61,011 nt of DNA from Verrucomicrobia bacterium UBA1183 (GTDB lineage Bacteria; Verrucomicrobiota; Verrucomicrobiia; Opitutales; UBA9783). The stretch is from the NCBI GenBank assembly GCA_002309885.1, contig DBYP01000013.1:1-61011 (forward strand), read 5' to 3'. The notes beneath the pieces were generated by a model. That model had not been told where the DNA came from. It saw nothing but the letters and a program-made list of their open reading frames with translations, and did not search any database. Positions 44,086 through 52,782 of this stretch are shown in pieces; the stretch's first letter is position 1; the number at the start of each line of letters is the position of its first letter. Both the position numbers and the translations under genes were made by a program.

Positions 44086-46224
44086 ATGAAACCCCGTTTG
44101 TTGACTCTTTTAGGGATTTTTTTATTGAGCGCTTTTGTGGAAGCACGGCCATCGCTTTCATCCGATATGCCCGTTGTTTACGATACGGGAAAGAAGTGTT
44201 CTTTGGCGGAAGGAAATGCGGAATTTCTCAATAACGATTTTTGTTTAAATGCAGATCGCATCTATTATTTTTCGGAAAATGCGAAAGTTTTGGCTCAAGG
44301 CAGCGTTCGCATAACAAATCCATTTCTGCGTGCGAAAGCAGATGAAGGTACCTACATACACAATTCGCAAGCGCTTGAAGCACCCTCGTTTGTAATGGAA
44401 GTCAAAGGCAACGGTGTTGTCGGCAAGCATCTGCATGGCACAACGCAGCACCTGTTAGCAGAGGATTTGTCCATTGATTGTAATAATTCGCAGAATCCGA
44501 TAGCAGGTGTCCATATTACTGCCAAACGCGGTGAATTGCACGGCAACGAGTATTTTGAACTTTACGATGCGGTGTTTTATATAGGAAAGATACCGTTGTT
44601 TTATACTCCTTATTACCGCCATGATTTCAAACGTTCCACACTGCGTTGGAAGGCAGACGTTGGGCTCCTTCGCCGCGATAAAGAATTTGGGCGCTATATT
44701 CGAAATGATTTGTTGTTTGATTTCGGTTGGCGTTTTAAGCCAGGATTGATGCTCGACTACTACCGTAAACGCAATATCTTGGTCGGTGGTATTCTTGAAT
44801 ACGACGAAGATTGGGGCAAGGGTGTCTTTAAAACCGCTCGAGCTCATGATGCCGATATAACACCCCATAGGGTCACGGATCCGCATTTGAAAAATCCACG
44901 CTATATGTTGGAATGGCGTCACCAAGGACATCTCGATACGCGCACCGATTTGGCCGTTCAAATGGAATGGATGAGCGATAAGAACTTTTTTAAAGATTAT
45001 CGTCCTGATGAAAACAATGGCACACGTCAGCATCCAGATAATTTCGCTGAAATTTCCCATCGCACCGAAAACACGGTTACCAGCGTATTGGCACGTTATC
45101 GTTTTAATCATTTTCAGCAAATTCAAGAACGGCTTCCAGAGCTTAGATTCGAGTATCTGCCGGCAAAATGGAACGATACACCGCTGTATTATCAGTACGG
45201 TTTTGGCTTAAGTCATTTGCGTGAAAATCCGTCGTATGTTTCTCGGATAGAGCCCAAAGAATTGCGGCGTTTGGATGGGTATTTCGGTCTCGCGATGCCT
45301 CAAAATATATGCTCATGGTGTACGTTTACACCGATAGCTCAAACGCGATTAATTCAGTACTTCGATCTCAAAAATACAGCCCACAAAAGCGATTACATGC
45401 GGCATTTGTGGCAGATCGGATTCGATCTGAAGTTCAAAGCTTACGGAGATTATGCCTATACCAATGAATATTGGAATATCCACAATTTTAGACATCTTAT
45501 TCAGCCTATTGTCCAATATCGCTACATGCCCAGAGGCCACCAAGGCAGAACGTTTATACCCGCCATTGACCGAGAAGCGCTCGATGGACGTCGCGTTTCT
45601 CTTCAAGAGCTCGACTTATTGCATCGCCGCGATATCGATGATTTGAATGATATGCATTTGCTGCGCTTGGGTGTCGAAAATTTCCTTTATACCAATTATG
45701 AAAAATCTAGTCCTTCACAATGGATGCATTTAAATCTTTATCAGGACATTCGTTTTAAAAAGTCAATCGATGCACATAACAAGAAACAAAAGACCTTGTC
45801 GGATACTTTTGTCGATTTTCAATGGACGCCAGCAAGCTTTTTCTCATTCAATCAATACCTGCGATATGATCCCAACAAAAAGCGCTTACGCGAAAGCCAA
45901 ACGTCCGTTTCTTTGAGCGAAAATGACCTATGGAGATTGTCCGTAAGCCATGATTATCTGCAAGATGAGGATGCTTATTATACCAATCAAAACTCCGTAA
46001 GTTTGTCCTACAGAATCAATTCAACCAATGTCGTTTCTGCGGGTATTTCGACAGATGCCCACAAACCCGATCTGATACGTCAAACTTACACGTGGTCCAC
46101 AATTATTGCAAAAACTTGGAAGCTTGATTTTATTTTTGAGTGGAAGAAACGCCCAAGGCCGTTGCGTTCTAATACAAAAGAGAGTTGGAACGTAAAATTT
46201 ATTTTGAACCTTATTGAATGGTAA
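44086..46224 (+). CDS. lptD: LPS-assembly protein LptD
   Basis: Outer-membrane beta-barrel that inserts lipopolysaccharide into the outer leaflet together with LptE. The protein has 712 residues with a signal peptide (about 1-20). An OstA-like jelly-roll domain follows ('LNADRIYYFSENAKVLAQGS', about 55-75; 'GELHGNEYFELYDAVFYIGK', about 150), with 'IPLFYTPYYRHD' as the family landmark before the barrel. The last residue is Trp, as expected for a BAM-recognised barrel. The reductase gene starts three bases later. Confidence 0.9.
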   Translation: MKPRLLTLLGIFLLSAFVEARPSLSSDMPVVYDTGKKCSLAEGNAEFLNNDFCLNADRIYYFSENAKVLAQGSVRITNPFLRAKADEGTYIHNSQALEAPSFVMEVKGNGVVGKHLHGTTQHLLAEDLSIDCNNSQNPIAGVHITAKRGELHGNEYFELYDAVFYIGKIPLFYTPYYRHDFKRSTLRWKADVGLLRRDKEFGRYIRNDLLFDFGWRFKPGLMLDYYRKRNILVGGILEYDEDWGKGVFKTARAHDADITPHRVTDPHLKNPRYMLEWRHQGHLDTRTDLAVQMEWMSDKNFFKDYRPDENNGTRQHPDNFAEISHRTENTVTSVLARYRFNHFQQIQERLPELRFEYLPAKWNDTPLYYQYGFGLSHLRENPSYVSRIEPKELRRLDGYFGLAMPQNICSWCTFTPIAQTRLIQYFDLKNTAHKSDYMRHLWQIGFDLKFKAYGDYAYTNEYWNIHNFRHLIQPIVQYRYMPRGHQGRTFIPAIDREALDGRRVSLQELDLLHRRDIDDLNDMHLLRLGVENFLYTNYEKSSPSQWMHLNLYQDIRFKKSIDAHNKKQKTLSDTFVDFQWTPASFFSFNQYLRYDPNKKRLRESQTSVSLSENDLWRLSVSHDYLQDEDAYYTNQNSVSLSYRINSTNVVSAGISTDAHKPDLIRQTYTWSTIIAKTWKLDFIFEWKKRPRPLRSNTKESWNVKFILNLIEW

Positions 46225-46227
46225 ACA

Positions 46228-47292
46228 ATGAAACTACCGGAAAATACGATGCATTCGACCCTCATTAAACGCGACCTATTGTCACGAAATGAGGATGAAA
46301 AAAGTGTTTACTTGCTGCGCTTATCTTTGCCAGATCCGCAGTGCACATTCGAACCGGGAGATATCGTTTTTATCTGCCCCGAAAATAATCCGCAGTGGGT
46401 TGCAAGGACTTTAGCGATATTGCAGGCCAATCCGTCGAAACTCGTTGTTAATGAAGAAGGTGAACGTATTTCTCTTGAAGAAGCCCTTAAATCGGAATAT
46501 GAGTTGCGCTTGCGTCCCAGCGTTTTGGCTCAATTTAATGAAGATCAGGCGAACGATTTTTGGCTCTGTCTTGCAGAACTTCGGGCCCAAAAAGGAACGA
46601 CGTTCGATGAACAGGAGGTTTTGGCTTGGTTAAAGCCGATGCGTCCACGAGCTTATTCCATTGCTTCGGCGCAAAAGCTTTTGCCCAACGTATTGGAAGT
46701 GATTGTCGGTTTGGTAACTTTCCGTGATGTCAAAGGCGGCGTTTGCGAAGGTCTTTCAAGCGGTTTTTTGTGCAAACGTCTACCCATAGGAGGTACGGTA
46801 AAAATTTATGTTAAACCGTCCCGTTTCCGTTTACCGGAAGATCCGTCTCGTCCTGTTATCATGGTTGGCCCCGGCACCGGAATTGCTCCGTTTAAAGCTT
46901 TTTTGGAATACAGAAAAGCGATTCGCGCTACCGGGAAAACTTGGCTGTTTTGTGGCGGAAGACACCGCGAAAATGATTTCATCTTAGAAGAATTCTTAGA
47001 AAACTTACAACATAATCATCACCTAACGCGCTTAGATTTGGCTTTTTCACGCGATCAAGCTTACAAGATTTACGTTCAAGATCGCATGAAAGAACACGCA
47101 CAAGCGCTTTGGTCGTGGTTTCAACAAGGTGCGTATTTTTACATTTGTGGCGATGCCAAGCGTATGGCAAAAGATGTTGAAGAGACTTTGCTAAATATCA
47201 TCCAAGAGCAGGAGCATCTATCCTTAGAGGAAGCACAAATCTATTTGAAAGATTTACGCCTGGCGGGACGTTACCAGAAGGATGTTTATTGA
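46228..47292 (+). CDS. NADPH-dependent flavoprotein reductase (CysJ-like FAD/NADPH module)
   Basis: The protein has 354 residues. It matches the C-terminal FAD- and NADPH-binding half of sulfite reductase flavoprotein (CysJ): 'PRAYSIASA' binds FAD, 'VCEGLSSGFL' follows, 'VGPGTGIAPFKAFLEYR' binds the NADPH pyrophosphate, and the C-terminus ends YQKDVY with the typical aromatic residue. The N-terminal FMN/flavodoxin domain is absent, so it would need a separate flavodoxin or another acceptor. The electron acceptor is unknown. It overlaps the M24 peptidase gene by one base (TGATG). Confidence 0.85.
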   Translation: MKLPENTMHSTLIKRDLLSRNEDEKSVYLLRLSLPDPQCTFEPGDIVFICPENNPQWVARTLAILQANPSKLVVNEEGERISLEEALKSEYELRLRPSVLAQFNEDQANDFWLCLAELRAQKGTTFDEQEVLAWLKPMRPRAYSIASAQKLLPNVLEVIVGLVTFRDVKGGVCEGLSSGFLCKRLPIGGTVKIYVKPSRFRLPEDPSRPVIMVGPGTGIAPFKAFLEYRKAIRATGKTWLFCGGRHRENDFILEEFLENLQHNHHLTRLDLAFSRDQAYKIYVQDRMKEHAQALWSWFQQGAYFYICGDAKRMAKDVEETLLNIIQEQEHLSLEEAQIYLKDLRLAGRYQKDVY

Positions 47293-48410
47293 TGGATGCT
47301 TACACCATTTATAACAAACCCGAAAACGATGTAAATTTGCTCCATTGGGGACATTTTTCAGCTCCAGATGCATTTTTTGCACTAAAAATCGGACAAAAAA
47401 CTGTAGCTTTTGTTTCTGAGCTTGAATATGGTCGTTGTAAACAAGAAAGCACCTTCGATGAGGTGGTTCTGCTGTCCGAAGTTCGCAAAAAGCTAGCTTT
47501 GACCGACAGCAACTGCTTTTGGCCCCATTTTTTCGAATATTTGAGCAAAACATATGGAATTCAACGTTTTTTTATTCCTAATAATTTCCCAGCATTTATC
47601 TATAAACAGCTGATAGAGCATCCTCAGTTTACCGTAGATTTTGATGAAAAATTCTTCAAAACGCAACGAGCCATTAAAACGGAAACTGAGATTGCCGAAA
47701 TTCGTAAAGCCTGTGCGTTGACCGCGGCAACCCTAGAGCATGCCAAAGCGATTCTCAAAGCCTGCGAAACACGTTCCGAACAACTCTATTGGGAAGGAGA
47801 AATTTTGACGTCTGAACGTTTGCGGTTCTTGATGGAAAGCTATTGTCACGAACACGGCGGTAAAGCGGATGGAACCATTGTCGCTTGCGGTCAAGAAGCC
47901 GCGAATCCACACTGTGAAGGACAAGGAGCATTAAAACCCCATCAGCTCATCGTTATGGATTTCTTCCCGTGCTTGCAAAGCTCGCATTATTACGGAGATA
48001 TGACACGAACGATTATGGTAGGTACACCCAGCAAAGAGCAAAAGCGCATGTACGATTGCGTTTGGGAATGCCAGAAACACCTCATCGCACAAGTACGTCC
48101 CGGTGTGTCTACAAAAAGCTTGATGGCATTTGCCGTGAAATTTTTCGAAGATAGCGGATTTGGTTTAAAAAGAACCGAGAACGGCTGCGAAGGCTTTATC
48201 CATAGCGTCGGACACGGTATCGGACTGGATTTGCACGAATACCCCTCGGTAGGTAACCAAGAAATCGTGCTGGAAACCGGTATGGTAATCACCATAGAAC
48301 CCGGGCTTTATTACAAAAATATCGGCGGTGTACGCATCGAAGATGATGTCTTGGTTACCAAAAACGGCTGCGAAGTGTTAACTCATTGCGGCTACGAACT
48401 TTCTTTGTAA
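47292..48410 (+). CDS. M24 family metallopeptidase (Xaa-Pro aminopeptidase-like)
   Basis: The protein has 372 residues from ATG 47292, which overlaps the preceding TGA; a TTG one codon earlier is less likely. A diverged N-terminal creatinase-like domain (about 1-130) precedes a pita-bread catalytic domain that contains all five metal ligands: 'VMDFFP', 'YGDMTRT', 'HSVGHGIGLDLHE', 'ITIEPGLY' and 'VRIEDD'. The family removes N-terminal residues before proline; the exact substrate is unknown. It is the last gene of the lptD operon and is followed by repeat R13. Confidence 0.9.
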   Translation: MDAYTIYNKPENDVNLLHWGHFSAPDAFFALKIGQKTVAFVSELEYGRCKQESTFDEVVLLSEVRKKLALTDSNCFWPHFFEYLSKTYGIQRFFIPNNFPAFIYKQLIEHPQFTVDFDEKFFKTQRAIKTETEIAEIRKACALTAATLEHAKAILKACETRSEQLYWEGEILTSERLRFLMESYCHEHGGKADGTIVACGQEAANPHCEGQGALKPHQLIVMDFFPCLQSSHYYGDMTRTIMVGTPSKEQKRMYDCVWECQKHLIAQVRPGVSTKSLMAFAVKFFEDSGFGLKRTENGCEGFIHSVGHGIGLDLHEYPSVGNQEIVLETGMVITIEPGLYYKNIGGVRIEDDVLVTKNGCEVLTHCGYELSL

Positions 48411-48435
48411 TTAATTCTTTTACCCTATTAATTCC

Positions 48436-48817
48436 AAGGGAACTTTTTGCAAAAAGCTTCCCTTGGACCCTCAAAAACTTCTCTTTATTTTGCAACAGTG
48501 TTGCAAAATGACTTGGGTGCAGGGCCGCTGCCCTGCTTTGATGGGTGGTTTTTACGAAGGAGCGCTCAAGGCACAAGACGATTAATGTATAATATATTAT
48601 ACGTTAGCCTGTGTTACGGATAGTTTATTAATCATAAGGTGGGCGTAGAGTGCAAGGGAACTTTTTGAAAAAAGTTTCCCTTGGACCCTCAAAAACTTCT
48701 CTTTATTTTGCAACAATGTTGCAAAATGACGGGGGTGCAGGACCGCTGCCCTGCTTTGGGTGAGTTTTTACAAAAGCTCGCTCCCAAATGTACTATTTCT
48801 AGCTTGTACAGAGACGC
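48436..48817 (+). repeat. Tandem pair of dispersed elements with linker (copy R13)
   Basis: Nearly the same composite as R1: two forward element copies joined by the linker with GTATAATATATTATAC (48587-48602). The second copy ends in TCTAGCTTGTACAGAGACGC-TTTAAG, a terminal repeat that runs to the stop codon of rpe. It fills the convergent gap between the M24 peptidase gene and rpe. Confidence 0.88.
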
Positions 48818-48818
48818 T

Positions 48819-49430
48819 TTAAGCTTCTCTGAAAAATGAGGCACCTACGACAAAATCTTTTACGCCGAATGGCAGGAAATCCTGCGCGATTTTGGGATTT
48901 ATACCGCCATCGAGACATAGAAGGAGATTCGGATACTGTTGTCGCAAGCGTTGGACGCGTTGATAGGTTTCTGGGATAAAGGCCTGGCCGCTAAATCCGG
49001 GATGTACGCTCATCATCAGTACATGATGCGGAGGATTATCCAAGTAAGGTGTTAAGGCTTCCAAAGGCGTTTCGGGATTGATCGCTAAACCATACGGGAT
49101 GGAATATTTTTGGAATAATTTCAGACTATTTTTTAGCGAATCTTCTGCGATTTCTATGTGAATCGTAATACTTTGTGCACCACTTTCGATGAATTTTGGA
49201 ATAAAATCTTCCGGTCGAGATAGCATCAAATGGACATCGCGAAATAACTCTGGATAGTTTTGGGTAATGGCACGAACCACCGACGGACCAAAGCTGATGT
49301 TGGGCACAAAATGACCATCCATAATATCCAAATGCACGCCCGACAGTCCCGCTGTTCGGATCTTTTCAAGACCTTCCCTGAATTGAAGTGGATCGGCAGC
49401 CAATATCGACGGCCACCAATTAATGTTCAT
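48819..49430 (-). CDS. rpe: Ribulose-phosphate 3-epimerase (shortened C-terminus)
   Basis: Interconverts ribulose-5-phosphate and xylulose-5-phosphate. The TIM barrel has 'WPSILAAD', 'HLDIMDGHFVPNISFG' with the metal His/Asp, 'MMSVHPGFSGQ' and 'CLDGGINPK'. The protein has 203 residues from ATG 49430 (206 from 49439), against about 220-225 usually. It ends right after 'VVGASFFREA', so the last helix of the barrel is missing. The TAA stop is created at the edge of repeat R13 (see findings). The start overlaps the end of the LptE-like gene. Confidence 0.93.
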   Translation of the reverse strand: MNINWWPSILAADPLQFREGLEKIRTAGLSGVHLDIMDGHFVPNISFGPSVVRAITQNYPELFRDVHLMLSRPEDFIPKFIESGAQSITIHIEIAEDSLKNSLKLFQKYSIPYGLAINPETPLEALTPYLDNPPHHVLMMSVHPGFSGQAFIPETYQRVQRLRQQYPNLLLCLDGGINPKIAQDFLPFGVKDFVVGASFFREA

Positions 49431-49977
49431 CGGATGCATTTAGTTCGGTGTTAAAAGTGAATGCCTTATCTACGTTAGCGATTAACATGGCAAGTTGTTT
49501 GGCCAACTTGTGCGACAACTGCGGCATGCGTTGATATTCAATCGCTTGAGCGGAATCGGTTGCATTGATACTCAGGCTGGCACTCAACGTTTTGTCCTTG
49601 AAAAAATATTCGCCCGAACGATTACTTTTTAAACTGCAACGGATAATCGCATTTAAGGATAATGTTTTTGCGGTATCGGTATCATATTCATCCACAGTAC
49701 CGATAGAGCGTCCATAATGTGTTATCGTTGTTTCCAAGGTGGCATCGCTATCGGTTTCTGAACCTAGTGCTGCAATGCCCAGATGTGCAATTTCTTCACG
49801 GATTTGGCGCGATAAGATTCCAGACATCTGCGCAACAACAGCTTCTGTAATTGCTGGAGCAACATAGATCGATTGGATGCCGGATTGGGCAATCGGATAA
49901 CCTGCATGATAGCGACAGCCGGAAAACATCAGCGTTAAAGTACACAGAACAAAAGTTTTTGCCAAAGATTTATTCAT
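49420..49977 (-). CDS. lptE: LptE-like outer-membrane lipoprotein
   Basis: The protein has 185 residues. A signal peptide with lipobox FSGC (Cys21) is followed by 'RYHAGYP' and 'IQSIYVAPAITEAVVAQMSG', typical of the LptE/RlpB fold (partner and plug of LptD). It then has 'LETTITHYGRSIGTVDEYDT'. LptE is poorly conserved, so the call rests on architecture and pattern. It is transcribed ahead of rpe with overlapping ends, about 1 kb from the lptD operon on the opposite strand. Confidence 0.78.
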   Translation of the reverse strand: MNKSLAKTFVLCTLTLMFSGCRYHAGYPIAQSGIQSIYVAPAITEAVVAQMSGILSRQIREEIAHLGIAALGSETDSDATLETTITHYGRSIGTVDEYDTDTAKTLSLNAIIRCSLKSNRSGEYFFKDKTLSASLSINATDSAQAIEYQRMPQLSHKLAKQLAMLIANVDKAFTFNTELNASDEH

Positions 49978-50057
49978 AGGTAAAAAGTTTTTCGCTTGCC
50001 ATTATGCTAATTTTTTTTTAGATTATCAAGAGCAATAGCTTTAAAAGTTTAGGTAAG

Positions 50058-50405
50058 ATGGAAGTCGGATTTAGTAAAATAGAAAATGTCACCATTTTAA
50101 GTATCAAAGGACGTGCGGACGTTTCAAGTGCTTCTAAGTTGGAAGGTGCGTGTAAAAAGATTTTGGAGTTGCAAGAGAAGGATATCATTGTTGATGGTAC
50201 GCAGCTTGAATTTATCAGCAGTGCTGGATTAAGAGTGCTTCTAAGATTAGCTAAAGAAGTAAAGAAAAATGCGGGACGTCTGGCGGTAGCTCATGTCAAT
50301 GATCTTGTACGTAACATTTTCGAAATTTCCGGATTTGTAGAGTTATTCCCGATATACGATAATGTTGTCGAAGCTTTATCGCATTTTCAAAAGAAATCGC
50401 AGTAA
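50058..50405 (+). CDS. STAS-domain anti-anti-sigma factor-like protein
   Basis: The protein has 115 residues, a single SpoIIAA-type STAS domain. 'LEFISSAGLRVLLRLAKE' (about 51-68) includes the serine that is phosphorylated in this family. Such proteins release a sigma factor from an anti-sigma kinase, or act as switches for other partners. It lies six bases ahead of sctS and is likely cotranscribed with the export-gate genes, so it may report on or control secretion. No kinase or phosphatase partner is visible nearby. Confidence 0.88.
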   Translation: MEVGFSKIENVTILSIKGRADVSSASKLEGACKKILELQEKDIIVDGTQLEFISSAGLRVLLRLAKEVKKNAGRLAVAHVNDLVRNIFEISGFVELFPIYDNVVEALSHFQKKSQ

Positions 50406-50411
50406 AGTTTT

Positions 50412-50684
50412 ATGGATCAATCCATTATTGTTGAACTATCCTCGAAAGCAATGTCGATGGTGCTATTGCTATCCTTGCCCGCCATCTTATTAGCTACGTG
50501 CGTGGGATTAGGCGTCAGCTTGTTGCAAGCCTTGACGCAAGTTCAAGAGCAAACGTTGAGCTTTGCTGTACGTCTTATCTGTATTACGATTGTTATCATG
50601 ATGTCTGCGCACTGGATGGGAACGGAGCTGGTACGTTATATGGATTCTATTTTTACCTTGATTAAACAATGGACCGGTAGATGA
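50412..50684 (+). CDS. sctS: Type III secretion export-gate protein SctS
   Basis: The protein has 90 residues with two membrane helices, the FliQ/SctS family. 'LLQALTQVQEQTLSFAVRLI' (about 34-53) is the family signature. On its own it could be FliQ, but it is followed by clear SctT and SctU genes. It forms part of the helical export gate in the inner membrane. It overlaps sctT by four bases. Confidence 0.85.
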   Translation: MDQSIIVELSSKAMSMVLLLSLPAILLATCVGLGVSLLQALTQVQEQTLSFAVRLICITIVIMMSAHWMGTELVRYMDSIFTLIKQWTGR

Positions 50685-51481
50685 CCCTCGCGCATTTACA
50701 GCCTTTTCTGGATTTTATCGTAACTTGGGGATTGTGTAGCGGTCGATTGTTGGGATTTGCTGCGGTTTCTGTTTTTTTTTCTAATCAATATATTACGGGA
50801 ATTGCTCGAAATGCTGTTGTGCTTTCCTTGGGATTACTACTGTTCCCCGTGCTCCAGACAGATTGCCAAGCCTTATTAGCAGGTAATTTTTCATGGACGC
50901 TGTGCATTGCCATGAAGGAAGTTTTCGTAGGAATTCTTTTGGGATGGCTTTCGAATTGTATTTTTTATGTTGCACAAAGCGTGGGCTTCCTTATCGATAC
51001 CCAGCGCGGTGCATCTATGGCGAGCATGTTCGATCCATTATCCAACTCACAAACAAGTCCATTGGGAGACTTTTTGATGAAATTCTTGTTGGCTCTATTT
51101 TTGGTAACCGGATTGTTTATGGGACTCATGAAGATGGTTTATTGCAGTTATCAAGCGCTACCGTTTCAAGTAGTCACGAATCCATTTGAGGGTTTGGATT
51201 TTCGATTTTTCAATTTTCAAATGGGAACCGATTTGATGAACAAAATTCTTCTGTTAGGAGGCCCTGTGTTTTTCATCCTTTTCCTATCCGAATTTGGTTT
51301 GGGATTGGTAACGCGTTTTGCACCACAATTGAACGTTTTCTTCCTTTCTATGCCGATAAAAAGTGAATTGGCGATGCTCTTTTTTATATTGTACTTATCC
51401 TATCTGACGCGCTATTTTACAACACACTTCGATGACAATAATTGTGCTGCAAAATTCTTGCAGTTGATTTCTAATCTATGA
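50681..51481 (+). CDS. sctT: Type III secretion export-gate protein SctT
   Basis: The protein has 266 residues and about six membrane helices. The signatures 'GFLIDTQRGASMASMFDP' followed by NSQTSPLG (about 106-130) and 'EFGLGLVTRFAPQLNVFFLS' with MPIKSELA (about 207-235) match injectisome SctT (YscT/SpaR) rather than flagellar FliR, where these motifs are different. It overlaps both neighbours by four bases. Confidence 0.85.
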   Translation: MTLAHLQPFLDFIVTWGLCSGRLLGFAAVSVFFSNQYITGIARNAVVLSLGLLLFPVLQTDCQALLAGNFSWTLCIAMKEVFVGILLGWLSNCIFYVAQSVGFLIDTQRGASMASMFDPLSNSQTSPLGDFLMKFLLALFLVTGLFMGLMKMVYCSYQALPFQVVTNPFEGLDFRFFNFQMGTDLMNKILLLGGPVFFILFLSEFGLGLVTRFAPQLNVFFLSMPIKSELAMLFFILYLSYLTRYFTTHFDDNNCAAKFLQLISNL

Positions 51482-52554
51482 GCGAGAAGACCGAACAACC
51501 TACCGCAAAAAAGCTTCGGGATGCCCGCAAAAAAGGTCAAGTACCCAACAGTAAGGACGTTACGTCAACGGCATTGCTGATCGTTATCTTTTCCTATTTT
51601 GCATTGCGGCGAGAATATGTTTTAAGGACGCTTATGGATCTCATGGTTGTTCCCGCAAAGTTTTTCAATGAACCCTTTTTGGATGCTTGCGACGAAATGG
51701 GCTTGGCCTGCTTATCGGTAGGCGTTAAAGTGATATTGCCGTTGGTTTTATTCGTCTTTTTTACGGGTGTTTTTTCTCACCTCTGCCAATTTGGAATTTT
51801 GTTCGCATTTGAATCTTTGAAGCCCAATTTCAGCAAATTGAATCCTATATCTAAGCTTAAACAAATCTTTTCGCTCAAAAATCTTGTGGAATTCTTAAAA
51901 TCCGCCGCAAAAATTCTTTTTTTGGGAACGTTGTTGTATTTTGTGATAAGAAGTACGCTAGACCCGCTTTTGAAAACACCTTTTTATTCCTTGAAGGACT
52001 TCATAAATTTACTGCCAAAAATTTTAAAAACATTCGCATTCAACGTATGTTTTGCTTATATTGTGGTGGCATTTTTGGATTTTATTTTCCAGCGCTACAA
52101 TCATACAAAACAGCTGATGATGACCAAGGATGAAGTAAAGCGTGAATTTAAGGAAAGTGAAGGTGACCCCACCATAAAAGGAAAACGTAAGCAGTTACAT
52201 CGCGAATTACTGCAAGGAAGCCCAGCGCAGAAAACCAAACGTGCTTCCGGGCTGATCGTAAACCCGACGCACTACGCCATTGCAATTTATTACAATGAAG
52301 TAATTACGCCGTTGCCCATCGTATTGGCGAAAGGTATCGATTACCAAGCCCAATTGATGAAGAAAGTAGCGCGTGAATTCAACATTCCTATCATGGAAAA
52401 CGTACCGTTGGCGCATGCGCTCTACGATTTGGCTGACGAAGGCCGCTATATTCCGCGAGAATTAATCGAGCCTGTCGCTAAAGTTATTCGCTGGATTCAG
52501 GATCAAAAAGCTCAAGAAGCAACCACGGAAGCCCTTAAAAATTTGGTAAGATAA
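51478..52554 (+). CDS. sctU: Type III secretion switch protein SctU
   Basis: Substrate-specificity switch of the export gate, 358 residues. 'MSEKTEQPTAKKLRDARKKG' is the N-terminus, four membrane helices follow, then the autocleavage site NPTH (N262-H265, close to N263 of YscU). 'FSLKNLVEFLKS' and 'KRKQLHREL' resemble YscU/SctU more than FlhB. Cleavage between Asn and Pro is expected. The stop is three bases before repeat R14, which ends the operon. No other type III genes lie in the window, so the rest must be elsewhere. Confidence 0.88.
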   Translation: MSEKTEQPTAKKLRDARKKGQVPNSKDVTSTALLIVIFSYFALRREYVLRTLMDLMVVPAKFFNEPFLDACDEMGLACLSVGVKVILPLVLFVFFTGVFSHLCQFGILFAFESLKPNFSKLNPISKLKQIFSLKNLVEFLKSAAKILFLGTLLYFVIRSTLDPLLKTPFYSLKDFINLLPKILKTFAFNVCFAYIVVAFLDFIFQRYNHTKQLMMTKDEVKREFKESEGDPTIKGKRKQLHRELLQGSPAQKTKRASGLIVNPTHYAIAIYYNEVITPLPIVLAKGIDYQAQLMKKVAREFNIPIMENVPLAHALYDLADEGRYIPRELIEPVAKVIRWIQDQKAQEATTEALKNLVR

Positions 52555-52555
52555 G

Positions 52556-52776
52556 CTAGGGCGTATCTACATAAGCTAGAAATATTACGTTTTTGAAGGA
52601 TTTTTTGTAAAAAATCCCTCAAGCTCCCTTAAAAGCAGGGCAGCGGCCCTGCACCCCGACCATTTTGCAACATTGTTGCAAAATTATGAAAGTTTTTGAG
52701 GGTTTAAGGGAAGCTTTTTCAAAAAGTTCCCTTATAACTTATTCTCTTACAATTTTTTATCTTCCGTAGACACCAT
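52556..52776 (-). repeat. Complete dispersed palindromic element (copy R14)
   Basis: Reverse full-length copy, about 221 bases, between sctU and the AsmA-like gene (convergent). The left end is CTAGGGCGTATCTACATAAG-CTAG, the right end read inverted is GGTGTCTACGGAAGATAAAA. All internal modules are present, including GCAGGGCAGCGGCCCTGC, the core palindrome and the AAGGGAAGC hairpin. It serves as a reference copy for the family. Confidence 0.88.
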
Positions 52777-52782
52777 CGCAAA

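Noticed and set aside
50412..52554. Flagellar fliQ-fliR-flhB assignment
   Set aside because: The presence of flagellin suggested it, but the SctT and SctU motifs and the position of NPTH fit the injectisome branch better.
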